From positions 39,579,606-39,643,605 of the forward strand of contig NC_030387.2 in the NCBI RefSeq assembly GCF_001625215.2: DNA of 64,000 nt, in the 5' to 3' direction. Below, in pieces: positions 10,143 to 26,648 of the stretch. The translations under genes were made by a program, and so were the position numbers. Under the pieces are notes generated by a model. That model was not told where the DNA came from, did no database searches, and worked only from the letters and a program-made list of their open reading frames with translations. This DNA comes from Daucus carota subsp. sativus. Taxonomy: Eukaryota; Streptophyta; Magnoliopsida; Apiales; Apiaceae. Each line of letters starts with the position of its first letter. Positions within the stretch are counted from its first letter, which is position 1.

Positions 10143-13100
10143 ATGAAGAGATTTTTCAAACCAGTTGAGAAAGAAGGGTCTTCTAAAAAACCCACAATTC
10201 ATTCCGTCAATAATGCTGAAGAAACAACTCAAAAAGCCTCTGATAATAACACTAATAATAATGATGAGGGTTTGACAAAGAACAAGAAAGAGCCCACCAA
10301 GTTCTTGACATGGAATGCCAATAGCTTCCTTCTCCGGGTCAAGAATAACTGGCCCGAATTCACCAAGTTGCTCCAAGAATCCGACCCGGATGTCATTGCT
10401 ATTCAGGTCTCTTCTCTACTCTTCTTTACTTTTAAAGTGCCTCACCATAGGGTTTGATTCTTGGGTATTTTGTATTTTTGTATATATGTGTGTGCATTGT
10501 GAATTTGTGAAGCTGATTATTATATAAATTCAAGGTGATTTTTTTTTATTTAAAAAATTGTTTTTTTTTTTTTTTTTAATGTGTTTCTTGGATTGTATAT
10601 ACCATTTTTAGTGCTTGTCTTCTAGAAAGAAGCCAATTTTTGTATTTTTGTTTGTTTATTGAGAATAGTTACTTGGCCTGGATAAAAATTGCCCCTTTAT
10701 AGGATTGAGTATAGTTTTTGCTGGTTTGAGATGGTGTGTTACTGTTGATGTGGAACTAGTATGGTTTCTTTGATATTGGTTATTGGGATTTTTGCTTTTG
10801 CTTTGGTGTGAAGTTCATCAAGGGTGTTTGATAGTTTAGTTGTGTTCTTTCCATCTTGAACTGAATGTAATTCGACTGTGGTGAGATGTATGTAGGTACG
10901 GGATAGATGTTTTAAAGTCATATTTGTGTTTATTGCACTACGATCATTGTTATGTTTCATTTAATTAATCCGTTAAATCTTCTGAGCGTAATCAGAATGT
11001 TTAATTCTAGGGTTTTTGTGAATAAAGATTCATGTAGAGATCTGGATATTGGTGAAATTGAATCTATATAATTATTTGAACCCGCCTTTAGACTATGCAG
11101 AGGTTTCACATTAAGTTATGCATGTGGTCTTGATCCAAGTCGAAAGAAGTCGATCTTGTTCCAAGTCAAAAGAAGTCATTATTTAGAAATTATACAGTAA
11201 TTTTGGTTCGTTGATTCGGATGTTTCCATCTGTAAATGTTTTACCATTTTCAACAAAATCAAGCTCCGCTATACTTTGTTTCTGTTTACCCATGCCTTAC
11301 AGAAATATTATGAAAACAATCTTGTCATGGCTATGCAAATTGTCTACGCGATACTGTGTTCATGAACACATGGAAAAGATTGTTGCCAAACATTAGATAT
11401 GACTACTAAGAATCTGTTAGCAAGTTGATTTATAGGCTGAAGATTAATAATGCTGTGGAATGTGTTGGTGAACTGGCTTAGCTTTTAGAATTCCCATGTT
11501 CAACTGCTGGGACCAGTTTGATTTTTTTTTTTGTTGCTAAGATACCAATTTGATATTTTACTAATACTATCACCAGAGCTCTATTTTCATTGTTTCTATG
11601 TCATATTATTTATTTATTTATAAAAATTAGGTTTTGAAGTTTTATCAACATTAAAATCTTTTTTTGATAAGTTTTTTTTTTTTTTGACAAACGGCTGATG
11701 TAGTCGAAGTCGACCCGGATCGGCCGGGATCGCGTTCCAGTTCGTCATTCCGGCGAACCGCAGATGCTTGCTCTGATGACTGTAAAACGAGAAGAAAGGA
11801 AGAAAGTAGACGTGGGTTGTATTGTTTTGATGATGTGTGATATACATACATATGCTTGTATGTATATGTGTTTGTGTCAACTGGTGAAGAAGATGAAGCG
11901 TGAAATAGACGCGTATGTGCAGATTAGACAGCTGTATTCTTTTCTTTATTTCATTTCTCATTTTTCTTTTCTTTTGACTGTAGTCATATCACACATAAAG
12001 TCCAATAGATATTGTCATTTAGATTTTTATCTTGTAATTATATTTCAGTTTCAATATGATGTAATGTTTAAAATCCAAAAACTAAAATCATTATACTTAT
12101 TAATATAAAAAATTAAATAAAAAAGTAAATTAAATTAGTTTATGTTAAAAAATTTGTCTTAAAGTGAATGATAAGTGATTCACTATTAATTAGTTACAGG
12201 ATTTTAGGAAGTAAGGCTTCCAGCAGCTGGTGCAAAGGGGAATCCTAAAAACCCAAGAGAACTAAAAGATGACACAAGCTCTTCACGTGAGGAAAAACAG
12301 GTGAATATTTTACTTCTTAGTAGTATAACCTTATAGCTTTTGAATCTTACAATGCCTCACTCTCAACTCTCAAAAAATATACAATTCCAATTATCTGACT
12401 GAATCCCTTGAACGGTTCTATGTTTGCAAACTATGCAGATTCTAATGCGCGCCATCTCAAATTCACCATTAAAAGACTATAACTTTTGGTGGTCTCTTTC
12501 AGATACAAAGTATGCTGGGACTGCATTATTTGTGAAGAAGTGTTTCAATCCAAAGGTCTCTTTCTCTCTTAATCAAACAGGTATAGTACTACAGTAAATT
12601 TACGTATTAATGTAACACATGATACAAATTTCCACGCGTTGTGGTCTGCTGAACTACTTCCATTTCATTGCTATTGTATACATGTCTGGAGAAGTAGAGT
12701 TCCTCTTTTATATAACCTCCAATAATAAGGGATATAGGGTCTGTTTGGGAGTGCTGTTAAAAATTGTTAAAAATTGCTTTGCTGTCAGAAAAAGTGCTGG
12801 TAAAAAAAGTGCTGTTGTAGAAATCAGATAACTGTTTGGTAATTTTTTTAATACTTGCTTATTTTGAGTTGTAATATAAAAAAATAATGTTTTTCGTGAG
12901 GTTTAATGGTAAAATCTGCTTTTTCCAAAAGCTGAAAAGCAGCTTTTTCCAAAAGCATGGGAGGGCATGCTTTTTCTAAAAGCAGCTTTTTAACTAAAAG
13001 CTGCTATTTGGAAAAGCTACTTTTGGATTTACCAAACAGTTTTTCACCTACTTTTTAGCGAAAAGCTGCTGTTGTATGCAACAGCAATGCCAAATAGTAC

Positions 13101-16100
13101 CATAGAGACTGCAATATCCAGTTCTATAAATTTTTTGTTGCATCTCTAGTTGAGTTTACTAAGGATGCGAAAAACATTATGGTGTTGTGCTAATGAGGGG
13201 TATAGTATAGGATCCTGCAGTGTGTTCATGTCAGTTTGTTTTTAATAAAGAAATCCACTCGTCTGTAATTACAAAATGCAAAAGGGAATGAGACTTTACT
13301 TCTCATGAATGCATGTCTTCTTTTGCTTGCATCTACATTCAATTGATTCCCCTAAATAATTTTTATGTCCTAGATCTGGCTTCTAGGTAACGACTTTAGG
13401 GATATTTGCTACTTTAAAAATGTTGTTTGGGAACAAAAAGGAACTAGAAAGTGCTTTCATTATGTGGGTTGGATTGTGGAAGACGATTAATAACTTGTGG
13501 ACTATAAGCAAACTAATTTTATCTAAAATAATTTTATAATCCGCAAGTTCCTATCATTTTTTATATTATATAGCCTACTAAATTGTCTTCCTTTGACCTT
13601 TGTGTATCTGCAATCTGATTTGGCTGCACTTTTGTGCAATGGCTCATGGGCATCATAGAGCTATCTAAAATGTAAACTGCTACCAAATTGTTAGGAAACA
13701 GCTTTCATTTCAGAAATTCAGTGACTAATTATGTTCTTCTCTAGACTCTAAAGTAGTTACCATAAATTGCACTCAAGTAACCCTAGAGCATTATACACTT
13801 TCTTTTAATATTCCAACCATTTCCATTAAAAACTGGGAGAACTTGAATTTATAAATGTATTTTTATAGGTTCAAAGCACGAACCTGATGGCCGGGTTATT
13901 CTAGCTGAATTTGAATCCTTTCGTTTGTTAAATACGTATGTGCCAAACAATGGTTGGAAAGATGAGGAAACCTCATTTCAGAGGAGAAGGAAATGGGATC
14001 AGCGAATGCTAGACTTTGTTTTGCAAAATTTGGATAAACCCCTTATCTGGTGTGGGGACCTTAATGTAAGGTATGTTTTCTTTTTTAGCTCGTGTTATTC
14101 TCTAATTGCTTAGTTCCGCATTTTTATTTTTGTTTCTGAATGTTTACCAAGAACTCTATTGATTTAGTTAGTGGGAACTGGGCATATTATGCTGCAGAGT
14201 TTCTTTGCAACACACACAATGCGTATACGTGCAAAAATTACTGATTAATGAAATAAGATTTCTAGTTTTGCAGACTTTGTAAGTTAAACAAGACCTGAAA
14301 AACCAATCCAACTTTAAAAGACTAAGAAAGCCAACTCACTGTACTACAGTAGGACAAAGCAGCTGTATGCATATATATATAAACATCTAGACCACTTGTC
14401 ACCTATTTGATCTACTTACCCTGATGAACTCATGAACCCTATTCAGTTAGAGAAACTAGATTCATGCAGATTTCAAATCATGTAGCCCCTAAACAATGTC
14501 TGCACTATGACCAAAATTGGCTTGCATACTTGGAGCACCACTATACAACTAGCAGCTATTTCTTGTTTTGTGGTTGTCTTTTACCTATCTTCCGGTGCCC
14601 ATTTACACTTCCTTCTATTGTAATTTGTGACAAAAACTTTTAGTTCATTATTCATCAAGAAATTATTATGGGGGAGCTCAGGTTGATAGCTAGTTATTGA
14701 TCCACATTATTATATATTGTCTATAGTTTCTAAGAGTTATATACATTATAGTCAAGCGGCCATGTAGCATTGAATTCTCTTGCAGATAGTTTTGGTTTTA
14801 ATTGAATTTTCTTAAACTGACTTTCTCTTCAGTTACAAAACTTGCTATAATAATTTTTCATGTTTCATTTTATTGCAATATTCTTGAATATTGTTATTGT
14901 ATAAGTAAATACTCATCCTTTATTAACCTGTTTTACTTCTGGCATTTGTAGCCATGAAGAGACTGATGTGAGTCATCCAGAATTTTTTAGCTCGGCCAAG
15001 CTCAATGGTTATACTCCACCAAATAAAGAGGTGCTTGTTCATTATATGCTTTCTGTGCAGTTTGATCACTTTTACATATTGTCTTTTGTTTATGTTAGCT
15101 ATAAAAGATTTATTGCCAGAGACTGGTTCTTTAATCTCCTTGAACTACGTATGTTGCTCTCATAAAAACCTGGGTTTGGTAGCCCTCCGTTCCTTACAAA
15201 ATTAGTAGGAAGCTTATGCCATTTATATGACATGATTCATCTTATCAAGAATGATTCTAGTTTAAATTTTATTGTAAATTTTACTATAATGTTGGTTGAA
15301 TAAAGACGTTCTTAAACCATAATTTCAAGGTGACCTGTGTATTCATGAATAGATATGGAACGAGTTTTCATATTATGCTAGTTGTAAAAATACATAATTA
15401 AATTACAAGACTTGTGTTTCTTGTAAATAGTATTAATATTGTATCTCTCTATGAAGAGTATTTTCATCTCCCAAAACTCCAATATGCTCATCTTTATCAA
15501 ACAAGGTAAGAGCATACTGTGATTTTACAATTAAATGATGGAGTGATACTGGTTAAACAATTGTGATCAATACTTTAAATATCTCAGCTCTTTCGAGAGT
15601 ATATGCCATTTACACTTTTAAATTTCCCACTTTTAAGTTACAGGATATTCCTCTCTGATTGTGCAGGACTGTGGGCAGCCTGGATTTACATTGTCTGAGA
15701 GGAAGCGTTTTGGTGCGATATTAAAGCAGTATGTAACCCCTTTTTTATTGTAGAGTAACCTGTTGCTGTTTTATAAGCACGGCACAGTTTTATACTTAGC
15801 CCTAAATAGTGACAGCATGGTGTGCTGATATTTACCTTTTGGCACAATTCCGACATGTAGATTATTGCTAACTGAAGAAGAAATATGAACCCAAAGTTTA
15901 ATATTGCAGAATAAGTTTTCATCTGTTTGAGTTTGAAAGATAGGCCTCTAAGTTCTCTACTAGTGCCAATTATATAATGCAATAGTAAATTCGTTTGTTC
16001 TAATGATGGCAACTTCTTTAGCTTTTGGCTGCTTATCTCTTGAATCCTTTACTGTTCCATCAGTGACCAAACTAACTAAATCTTTAGGAACATGCTGTTT

Positions 16101-17145
16101 GATTAAAAAAGATTGTCAACAGTTAAAATATTAATTTACCACCACTCTCCGTCTCAGCCAACTATTCAATGTTATCATGTTGGCAACATGATTGCTTTGT
16201 AATCTTTTTCAGGTCTAATTACCATAAAAGAATATATTCAAATATCCCTAGCCATCTTAAAATAGGTGATCTTTAATCATTATGCATATAAAGTTTGAAT
16301 TTTTCATTCCGTCAATTCTGCTTCAGGGGAAAACTTCTAGATGCCTACAGAGTCCTACATGAGGACAAAGATATGGAGCGTGGCTTCTCTTGGTCTGGAA
16401 ACCCTGTGGGGAAGTAAGTTTTTCTCGATGTCTTAACATTTGTGTATGCTGTAAAAACTTCATTTGGAAATCACATCTTTGATAAGAGTACAAATCTTTG
16501 AGTGGAGAATGCTTGGCCGCCTGCAGGGATTCCAAGTATACCTCAGTTGGCTAGTCATAACTTTTTTATGAAGAAAGATTTTATTTGCAAATCACATCTT
16601 TGATAGATTTTATGTAAATAATGAACTGCTAACTTTGCATTTCTTGCAGATATCGTGGAAAAAGGATGAGGATAGACTACTTCATTGTTTCAGAAACGCT
16701 TAAGGACAGAATTGTTGCATGCGAGATGCATGGACAGGGGATTGAGTTACAGGGTAATATAACTTTTATAGTTTATATAGAAATATACTTTAATCTTAAA
16801 ACTAATTACTAAATACATCAAAATTGCCACGGCGGTGGTAAGGAGAGCCATGACGTCATGACAATAATGTGGAGTCGTGAGATTGGATAGTAGTTAATAA
16901 TTGCAGTTTCCCAGAGTTTGCACTGCAGTCTGCAGGGTAATTTTATTTTTTTTGGAAGGCGGGGTAACCCTAATAACCTTTTTGTTGCTATATACATCCA
17001 TCTATTCCCGCTGCCCGCTGCCTTCTGTTTAAATATATTTTTCTTATATGTTTTGGTTGAATTTTATGCAGGTTTCTGTGGAAGTGATCATTGTCCTGTA
17101 TCGCTCAAGCTTTCAGAAACGGACTCCAATTCAGACCAATGCTAA
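10143..17145 (+). CDS. APE1L: AP endonuclease-like protein APE1L (exonuclease III family)
   Basis: Nine coding exons join in frame to 369 codons with TAA (368 aa): 10143-10406, 12208-12300, 12439-12580, 13869-14070, 14952-15030, 15667-15728, 16327-16413, 16650-16753 and 17072-17145; all introns are GT-AG. The endonuclease/exonuclease/phosphatase fold is clear: TWNAN (N58), metal-binding E89, NTYVPNNG (Y190), IWCGDLNV (D230, N232), RIDYF and the catalytic GSDHCP (D350, H351). The MKRFFKP start and overall order match plant APE1L (Arabidopsis At3g48425). By family knowledge this nuclear enzyme processes 3' blocked ends left by DNA glycosylases in base excision repair and active DNA demethylation. 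All catalytic residues are present, so it should be active. Intron 3 carries a MITE. Confidence 0.95.
11690..11920. other. GC-rich patch in APE1L intron 1
   Basis: Within an AT-rich intron, about 11690-11780 is rich in C, G and CpG and reads open in more than one frame; a longer weak open frame continues to about 11920 on both strands. It follows a T-run. It may be a captured gene or transposon fragment. No protein family is recognised on either strand. Confidence 0.3.
12737..13101. mobile_element. MITE in APE1L intron 3
   Basis: The left end GGGTCTGTTTGG and the reverse complement of the right end, GGTACTATTTGG, form an imperfect terminal inverted repeat. The trinucleotide ATA flanks both sides (12734-12736 and 13102-13104), consistent with a 3-bp target duplication of PIF/Harbinger type, though a 3-bp match can be chance. 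The interior is full of AAAAGCTGCTTTT-like inverted repeats, common in this kind of plant MITE. No coding capacity. Confidence 0.7.
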
Positions 17146-17493
17146 GCATTTGACATACCGGGATCAGTGCTACTCTTGTGTTTGTATTGTCAAACTATCA
17201 AGGCATCAATTCATTTAAGTTGAACTTTCGATGTATTTTCAAACACATTTGTCTGTACATCATGACAATTAGAGACAAAATCAAAATAGTTTCTAAATAT
17301 CAGTTTTTGTTAATTTACAGATATTTATCCAACATTCTTCGGTGCTCGTCACAAGACATGGCCCTTTTTTTCTCGATGACACCATCAGCTAAGATTTCTT
17401 GGTGAATGTTGTGTGAAATACTCTGCAACCTTTCAATGCAAATAATACCTGTTCGATCACTACTCTGCAAGAGTTAAGTTCTATGGGGTACAC
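17146..17493 (+). other. APE1L 3' UTR and spacer
   Basis: AT-rich sequence after the APE1L stop, ending at the target-site copy of the next MITE. The 75-codon open frame here has no support as a gene. Confidence 0.45.
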
Positions 17494-17876
17494 TAGAGCT
17501 GTAATTCGAGTCGGGCGGCTCGCGAGCTTGCCCGGCTCGAACTCGTTTAAGTAGGCTCGACTCGGCTCGTTTAACTAAACGAGCTGAGCTCGGGCAAAGG
17601 TTCCGGCTCGTTTAATTAAACGAGCCGACTCGACTCGACTCGTGAAATTAAACGAGCCGAGTTCGGGTAGAGGTTTAGGCTCGATTAAGTGTAAAATTAA
17701 ACGAGCCGCTCGCCCGACTCGCTAAAACCGGCTCGTTTAGCTTAACGAGTCGGCTCGACTCGACTCGTGAAATTAAACGAGTCGAGTTCGGGCAGGGATT
17801 TAGACTTGATTAGTTAAACGAGCCGGCTTGGCTCGGCTCGATTAACTCGGCTCGCTCGACCCGAATTACACTCCTA
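17494..17876. mobile_element. hAT-type MITE with 8-bp target duplication
   Basis: The element starts TAGAGCTGTAATTCGAGTCG; the reverse complement of its right end starts TAGGAGTGTAATTCGG. A perfect 8-bp direct repeat GGGTACAC flanks it at 17486-17493 and 17877-17884, as expected for the hAT superfamily. The 383-bp interior consists largely of alternating CGGCTCGTTTAA / TTAAACGAGCCG motifs, giving several self-complementary stretches. No transposase is encoded. Confidence 0.9.
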
Positions 17877-20771
17877 GGGTACACAAAAACGTTGGAGTAT
17901 TGGAGTAGGAGTTACAAATTTTTAGTTTAATCAAAAATAATATTTTTTATTATCCAAATTTTTATATAGTTTATCATTTATAAGTTGTCTTAAACAAAAT
18001 TATCAATCATTTAATAATATTCTTCAACTTTAACAAATATTAAGATTTATGTTCTGCTTATTACTTATATTGCAAAACATAGTATTCTCTGATTTATAAA
18101 AGTAATTGTTCTACGTTTTGATTACAATATTTATATTGCAGAACATAATCTGCAGGTTGTCGAATGTTTACAAATATTATGGGACAAAAAAAAAATAACT
18201 TTAAATGACTAGATTATATTTTTTTTTTTCCAATTTTCTACTCCAACACTCCAATATTTTTGTCTACTCCATAGAACTTAACTCTATCTATGTATGTATG
18301 TATCTAAAATATTGTTGTAATTCTACATGTGATATGGATTGTAGGGTGTCAGATTCGAGTAATTCTAAATATATCACTCCACCTGTTATTCATCAACTAC
18401 CTGCTCGTATCATATGCATCATATTTGAGCATCATATGCATGAAATTTTGTCATTTATTCTTTAATTGGATCTTATCTTATAAATTTGTTTCTCAATCTT
18501 ATCTCATCTGCGTATGATTATCATCTTAGGCGATGGAGTTTCTTTTTTTTTTTTTGGATTAGTTTTGTTTAAAATTTGAAATATATTCATGATCATTATG
18601 AGTTTTTTATTTACAAAAAAAATATCGTTATTGGATCTTTATGTGATGAATGAAGCGTGCATTGAATTTCTTTCGTATGTTTATGTGAAGTTTACAAGAT
18701 TTTTATAGTAATAATATCATAAAAGTAATTAGAATATCAATAGGAAGAGTTAAAAAATTTTGATGATTGGGAGGAAGGGATTTAGATGTCGGAATTCTGA
18801 GATAATGAGTATCATATTTAACATATATAGGTTATAAATGTAGTATGTAGTTTCATACATTTAATTTGGATTGTAAGATGTCAGATTCTACTAAATACCC
18901 AACTTAAGTGTTTTTTTTTTTGAAAAAAGAAAACAATTCAATAACAAAAGTCATATGATATCTCCACATATAATTGAAATTGAACAAACGCATAATCATA
19001 TCGATATTGAATCCTTTCTTCTTGGATAGACAACTAAACGATTTTTTGAAAAGATATGTACATTATGTAATCATCCAATTGTTGTTTGAGCAATCGATCA
19101 TAAATACATCACCATAAAAATCTTTTTCACTGAATCAACACCATGAAAATCCCACAGATTTGTAATTTCGGACATGATGAACAACGAAAACGCCAGAATA
19201 AAAACCAAACTCTCACAAGGAGAGACTAAACAAAAATTAAATAACTTGGAAACTTATTGATGAAAAATAAGAGATGAATTAAAAGTAATGAAAAGAAGAG
19301 TCCATGACAGAGAGTTTTTTAGGAAAAAAATATATGTATGACAATATTGAGATTATTGATTATGAAATGATAATTATTCGTAAGACTTGAGTGACATATA
19401 TTTATTCAATATACTTCAAATTTTGTTATAGGACTAATCTGCTTGTCATGTCTTGCCGATAACTAATAATTCTTAGTCGACACTCTTCAATATTGTCATA
19501 CACATATTTCTCTTACTATCGCTCTCTACGAATACATATTTGCATATTTTGCTTGTCATATAACGTACAAAATTTTTCTCTGAAGATAATGTCTGCAACT
19601 TCTCCTTATTGATAATACTGTTTTTGTAATAGAACCGGTCATTTTATATGTTTGCAACTTTTCCGTACAAATAATACTACGTAATCCATACTATATATAT
19701 AACACGACATGATATCGAACAATCTCATTACATATAAAATCCGTCATCTCAATTGTTTTTTCCATATATATAGAAAGATTCTTGTAGCTTGTATGTCAAG
19801 AAGCTAACACCAAATCAAACTATGTGCAAGTATTTATTTCATCTATTTACAAATCTTGTTACATGATAAATTCTACTTCTCATGTCACCAGTAAATAGCT
19901 AATACTTTTCAGTATTACCATACACATTTTGACAATAATGAGTTTGAGGGTGCCGTCGTATCGTTCACCTAAAATTATTGTTTAAATTTTAAAAGGTAGA
20001 TCTAAATATATTAAGTCCGTCCTCTTTATTCAAAAAAAAAAAAAACTCCTAATTTATTATGGCGACCACCATGATGTCACCGTTAGATCGAGCAATTTAC
20101 CAGATTATTCCCTTCAACATTCCCAACAAATCATAAATTTCAAGAATACACGCCAGTTTGCATATATTTTAAGTTATATGCTCTACAACTTTATTCTACG
20201 ATAACGTTAATTTTATCAATATTCTTCAATAAAAATTCTGCTTCTCAGTTCTTATCGACAACTAATATTTTTTTAATCCATACTCTTCAAAATTATCATA
20301 CACATATTTCCCCCTTCAAATGCTTTATACAAATCATGTTTTCAGTCATATATTCTGTAATGTTATATATTCTTCCAATCATACACTCTACAACATTTAA
20401 TTGTAGATACTATTTATAATAACAATCTATGATAACATTCATTTTGCTTGTCTATCATAGTAATTAACGTAAAGCTGAGGTATTTAGAAATATTAACATA
20501 CTACAACCGTAATATTATACCCGCTATCTGATATTGGCAGTTGTACTAGATGTAAATGAGACACTCTACAACATGTATATGTGAATCTTATACCCTGTAA
20601 TCCATTTTATATGTAAAATCTGATATCACTCAGTAATCCACATATATATAAAATATGATATCCCGAAACCAACATATCTTAAATTTGATACTCTGTAATC
20701 CACTTATATATAAAATCATGCATTATATATATTAAATATGACATTCTGCAACCAACATATCTTAAATATAA
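17877..20771. other. AT-rich intergenic region before the REF6 array
   Basis: No gene is supported. Much of 19.3-20.8 kb consists of loosely repeated AT-rich phrases such as 'attctgcaacc', 'aaatctgatac' and 'cttcaatatt', which recur upstream of REF6 copies B and C and near 42.6-43.6 kb. It appears to be old promoter-proximal sequence of the REF6 unit that was copied with each gene. Confidence 0.5.
18330..18540 (-). repeat. Inverted copy of the REF6 upstream module
   Basis: Read on the minus strand this matches, imperfectly, the module found upstream of the REF6 genes: TAAGATGATAATCA, then GAGATAAGA, then AGATCCAATTnAAGAA and a CATGCATA-containing stretch. Plus-strand versions lie near 21340-21560, 22090-22300, 27660-27870, 30050-30230, 48885-49050 and 51440-51620. 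This copy is in opposite orientation and is separated from the array by about 3 kb. Confidence 0.55.
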
Positions 20772-20962
20772 GGGTCTTTCTAGTGTGTGCCCATGGGCAC
20801 ACATTATACACTAAATTTGATGAGATTGGTGGATTTTAATTGGTGGATTTGGTGTAAATGCAGGGGCGCATATTTATTTATGATTAGATGGCCAATAAAA
20901 ATGCACCATACTCATAGAATTTAGTGTATATTGTGTGCCCATGGGCACACTATAGAAAAACC
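20772..20962 (-). mobile_element. MITE with palindromic TGTGCCCATGGGCACA ends (copy 2)
   Basis: Same family as 576-767 but in the opposite orientation. The left end reads GGGTCTTTCTAGTGTGTGCC; the right end in reverse complement reads GGTTTTTCTATAGTGTGCCC. Both ends keep the CCCATGGG palindrome. Internal sequence (GGTGGATTTTAATTGGTGGA, ATGCACCATACTCATAG) is the reverse complement of matching stretches in copy 1. Confidence 0.75.
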
Positions 20963-21049
20963 GTAAATATAATCACATTATATATAAATCACGCTATGCA
21001 ACCTACATATATTAAATTTGATACTTTATGATCAACATTATATATATCG

Positions 21050-21238
21050 ATTTTTCTATGGTGGCCCATGGGCACATACTAAGTAACAAATTCTATGCTT
21101 TTGACCCATTTTGATTGGCTTCCATTTCTTTATAATGGTGGACCCCATACATACACAATAACCACACCAATCAAATGGAGTAAAATGTATAGAATTTAGC
21201 TTTTAACATGTGCTCATGGGTCATCCATACACATCCAA
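21050..21238 (+). mobile_element. Decayed MITE related to the palindromic family (copy 3)
   Basis: Starts ATTTTTCTATGGTGGCCCAT and ends near a degenerate TGTGCTCATGGGTCAT. Internal AATTCTATGC and ACCACACCAATCAAATGGAG resemble the family in outline. It is part of the upstream tandem duplication, so a further degenerate copy occurs at about 21819-21988. Confidence 0.5.
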
Positions 21239-21810
21239 AACTAACAAACTAAAAGAAACATATAAACCAAAAACTCATTATGAGCATGAATAACATATTT
21301 CAGTATTTTTTTAAAAAAAGAATTGAACTACAAAGCTCTTTCACTCATCTAAGATGATAATCACAAAAAAATGTAACGTATACAGTCGTAAGCAGTCACA
21401 AAGAAAATGCAGCATACAGTCGACAATTGAGATAAGACTAGGGACCAAATTCAGTAAGATGAGATCCAATTCAAGAACAAAAGATACAAATTCATGCATA
21501 CAATGTTCAAATTATGATAATAAAATTATAAGTAGGCGGTGGGAACAACACGTAGGGTATAAAATTATCAAATTCTCTTCGTCCTTATCCTTAAAATTTA
21601 CAAAATAACCGTTTCTAGTTGTGAACTTACAATTAAACCACGGAAACACATTTATTTGCACATTCTCTATTTTTTTTCTGTAATCTTAAATCTCGGTATA
21701 ATACTGATACTACTACCCAAGAAGAATACAATATACCAGCTCACATTCTCTCCTTTTCACTCTGTCTTTCTCATTTCTCTGCCTTTAAAGCCCTGTATCA
21801 GGCCTTTCGC
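21081..21810 (+). repeat. Tandemly doubled REF6-A upstream region, first copy
   Basis: From AAGTAACAAATTCTATGC at 21081 to the leader-like CCTGTATCAGGCC near 21805, the sequence closely matches 21833-22557 (offset about 750 bp) with scattered substitutions and small indels. This copy ends in leader sequence but runs into the second promoter copy, so the proximal REF6 promoter and leader are present twice in tandem. Confidence 0.85.
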
Positions 21811-21832
21811 TTTTGACCCATAGACACACACT

Positions 21833-22557
21833 AAGTAACAAATTCTATGCTTTTGACCCATTTTGATTGACTTCCATTTCTTAATAATAGTGGACCCCTT
21901 ACATATACAACAACCACACCAATCAAATGGAGTTAAATGTATAGAATTTAGCACTTAACATGTGCCCATGGGTCATCTATACACATCCAAAACTAACAAA
22001 CTAAAAGAAATATATAAACCAGAAACTCATTATGAGCATGAATAACATATATCAGTATTATTTTAAAAAAAGAATTGAACTACAAAGCTCTTTCACTCAT
22101 CTAAGATGATAATCACAAAAAAATGTAACGTAACAGTCGTAAACAGTCACAAAAAAAATGCAGCATACAGTCGACAGTTGAGATAAGACTAAGGACCAAA
22201 TTCAATGAGATGAGATCCAATTCAAGAACAAAAGATACAAATTCATGCATACAATGTTCAAATTTTGATAATAAAATTATAAGTAGGCGGTGGCTGAAAA
22301 ACACGTAGGATATAAAATCATCTAATTCTCTTCGTCCTTATCCTTAAAAATTTACAAAATAACCGTTTCTAGTTGTGAACTTACAATTAACCCACCGAAA
22401 CACATTTATTTGCACATTCTCTATTTTTTGTGTAATCTTAAATCTCGGTATAATACTACTGCCCAAGAAGAATACAATATACCAGCTCACCTTCTCTCTT
22501 TCTTTTCACTCTGTCTTTCTCATTTCTCTGCCTTTAAAGCTCCTGTATCAGGCCCTT
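21833..22557 (+). repeat. Tandemly doubled REF6-A upstream region, second copy
   Basis: Second unit of the direct repeat, ending in the leader directly upstream of the REF6-A start codon. It contains the TAAGATGATAATCA module and the CT-rich CTCTGTCTTTCTCATTTCTC leader motif. A TATAATA sequence near 22449 could serve as the TATA box; this is only a guess. Confidence 0.85.
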
Positions 22558-22650
22558 CTCAAAGCTTCACAGATCTTGTACGTATTAATTTATTGATATA
22601 TACATTTCTTCTTGTGTGTTTAATTGTTGTAAGCTTTTGTTGTAAATTCA

Positions 22651-26648
<3,998 letters not shown>

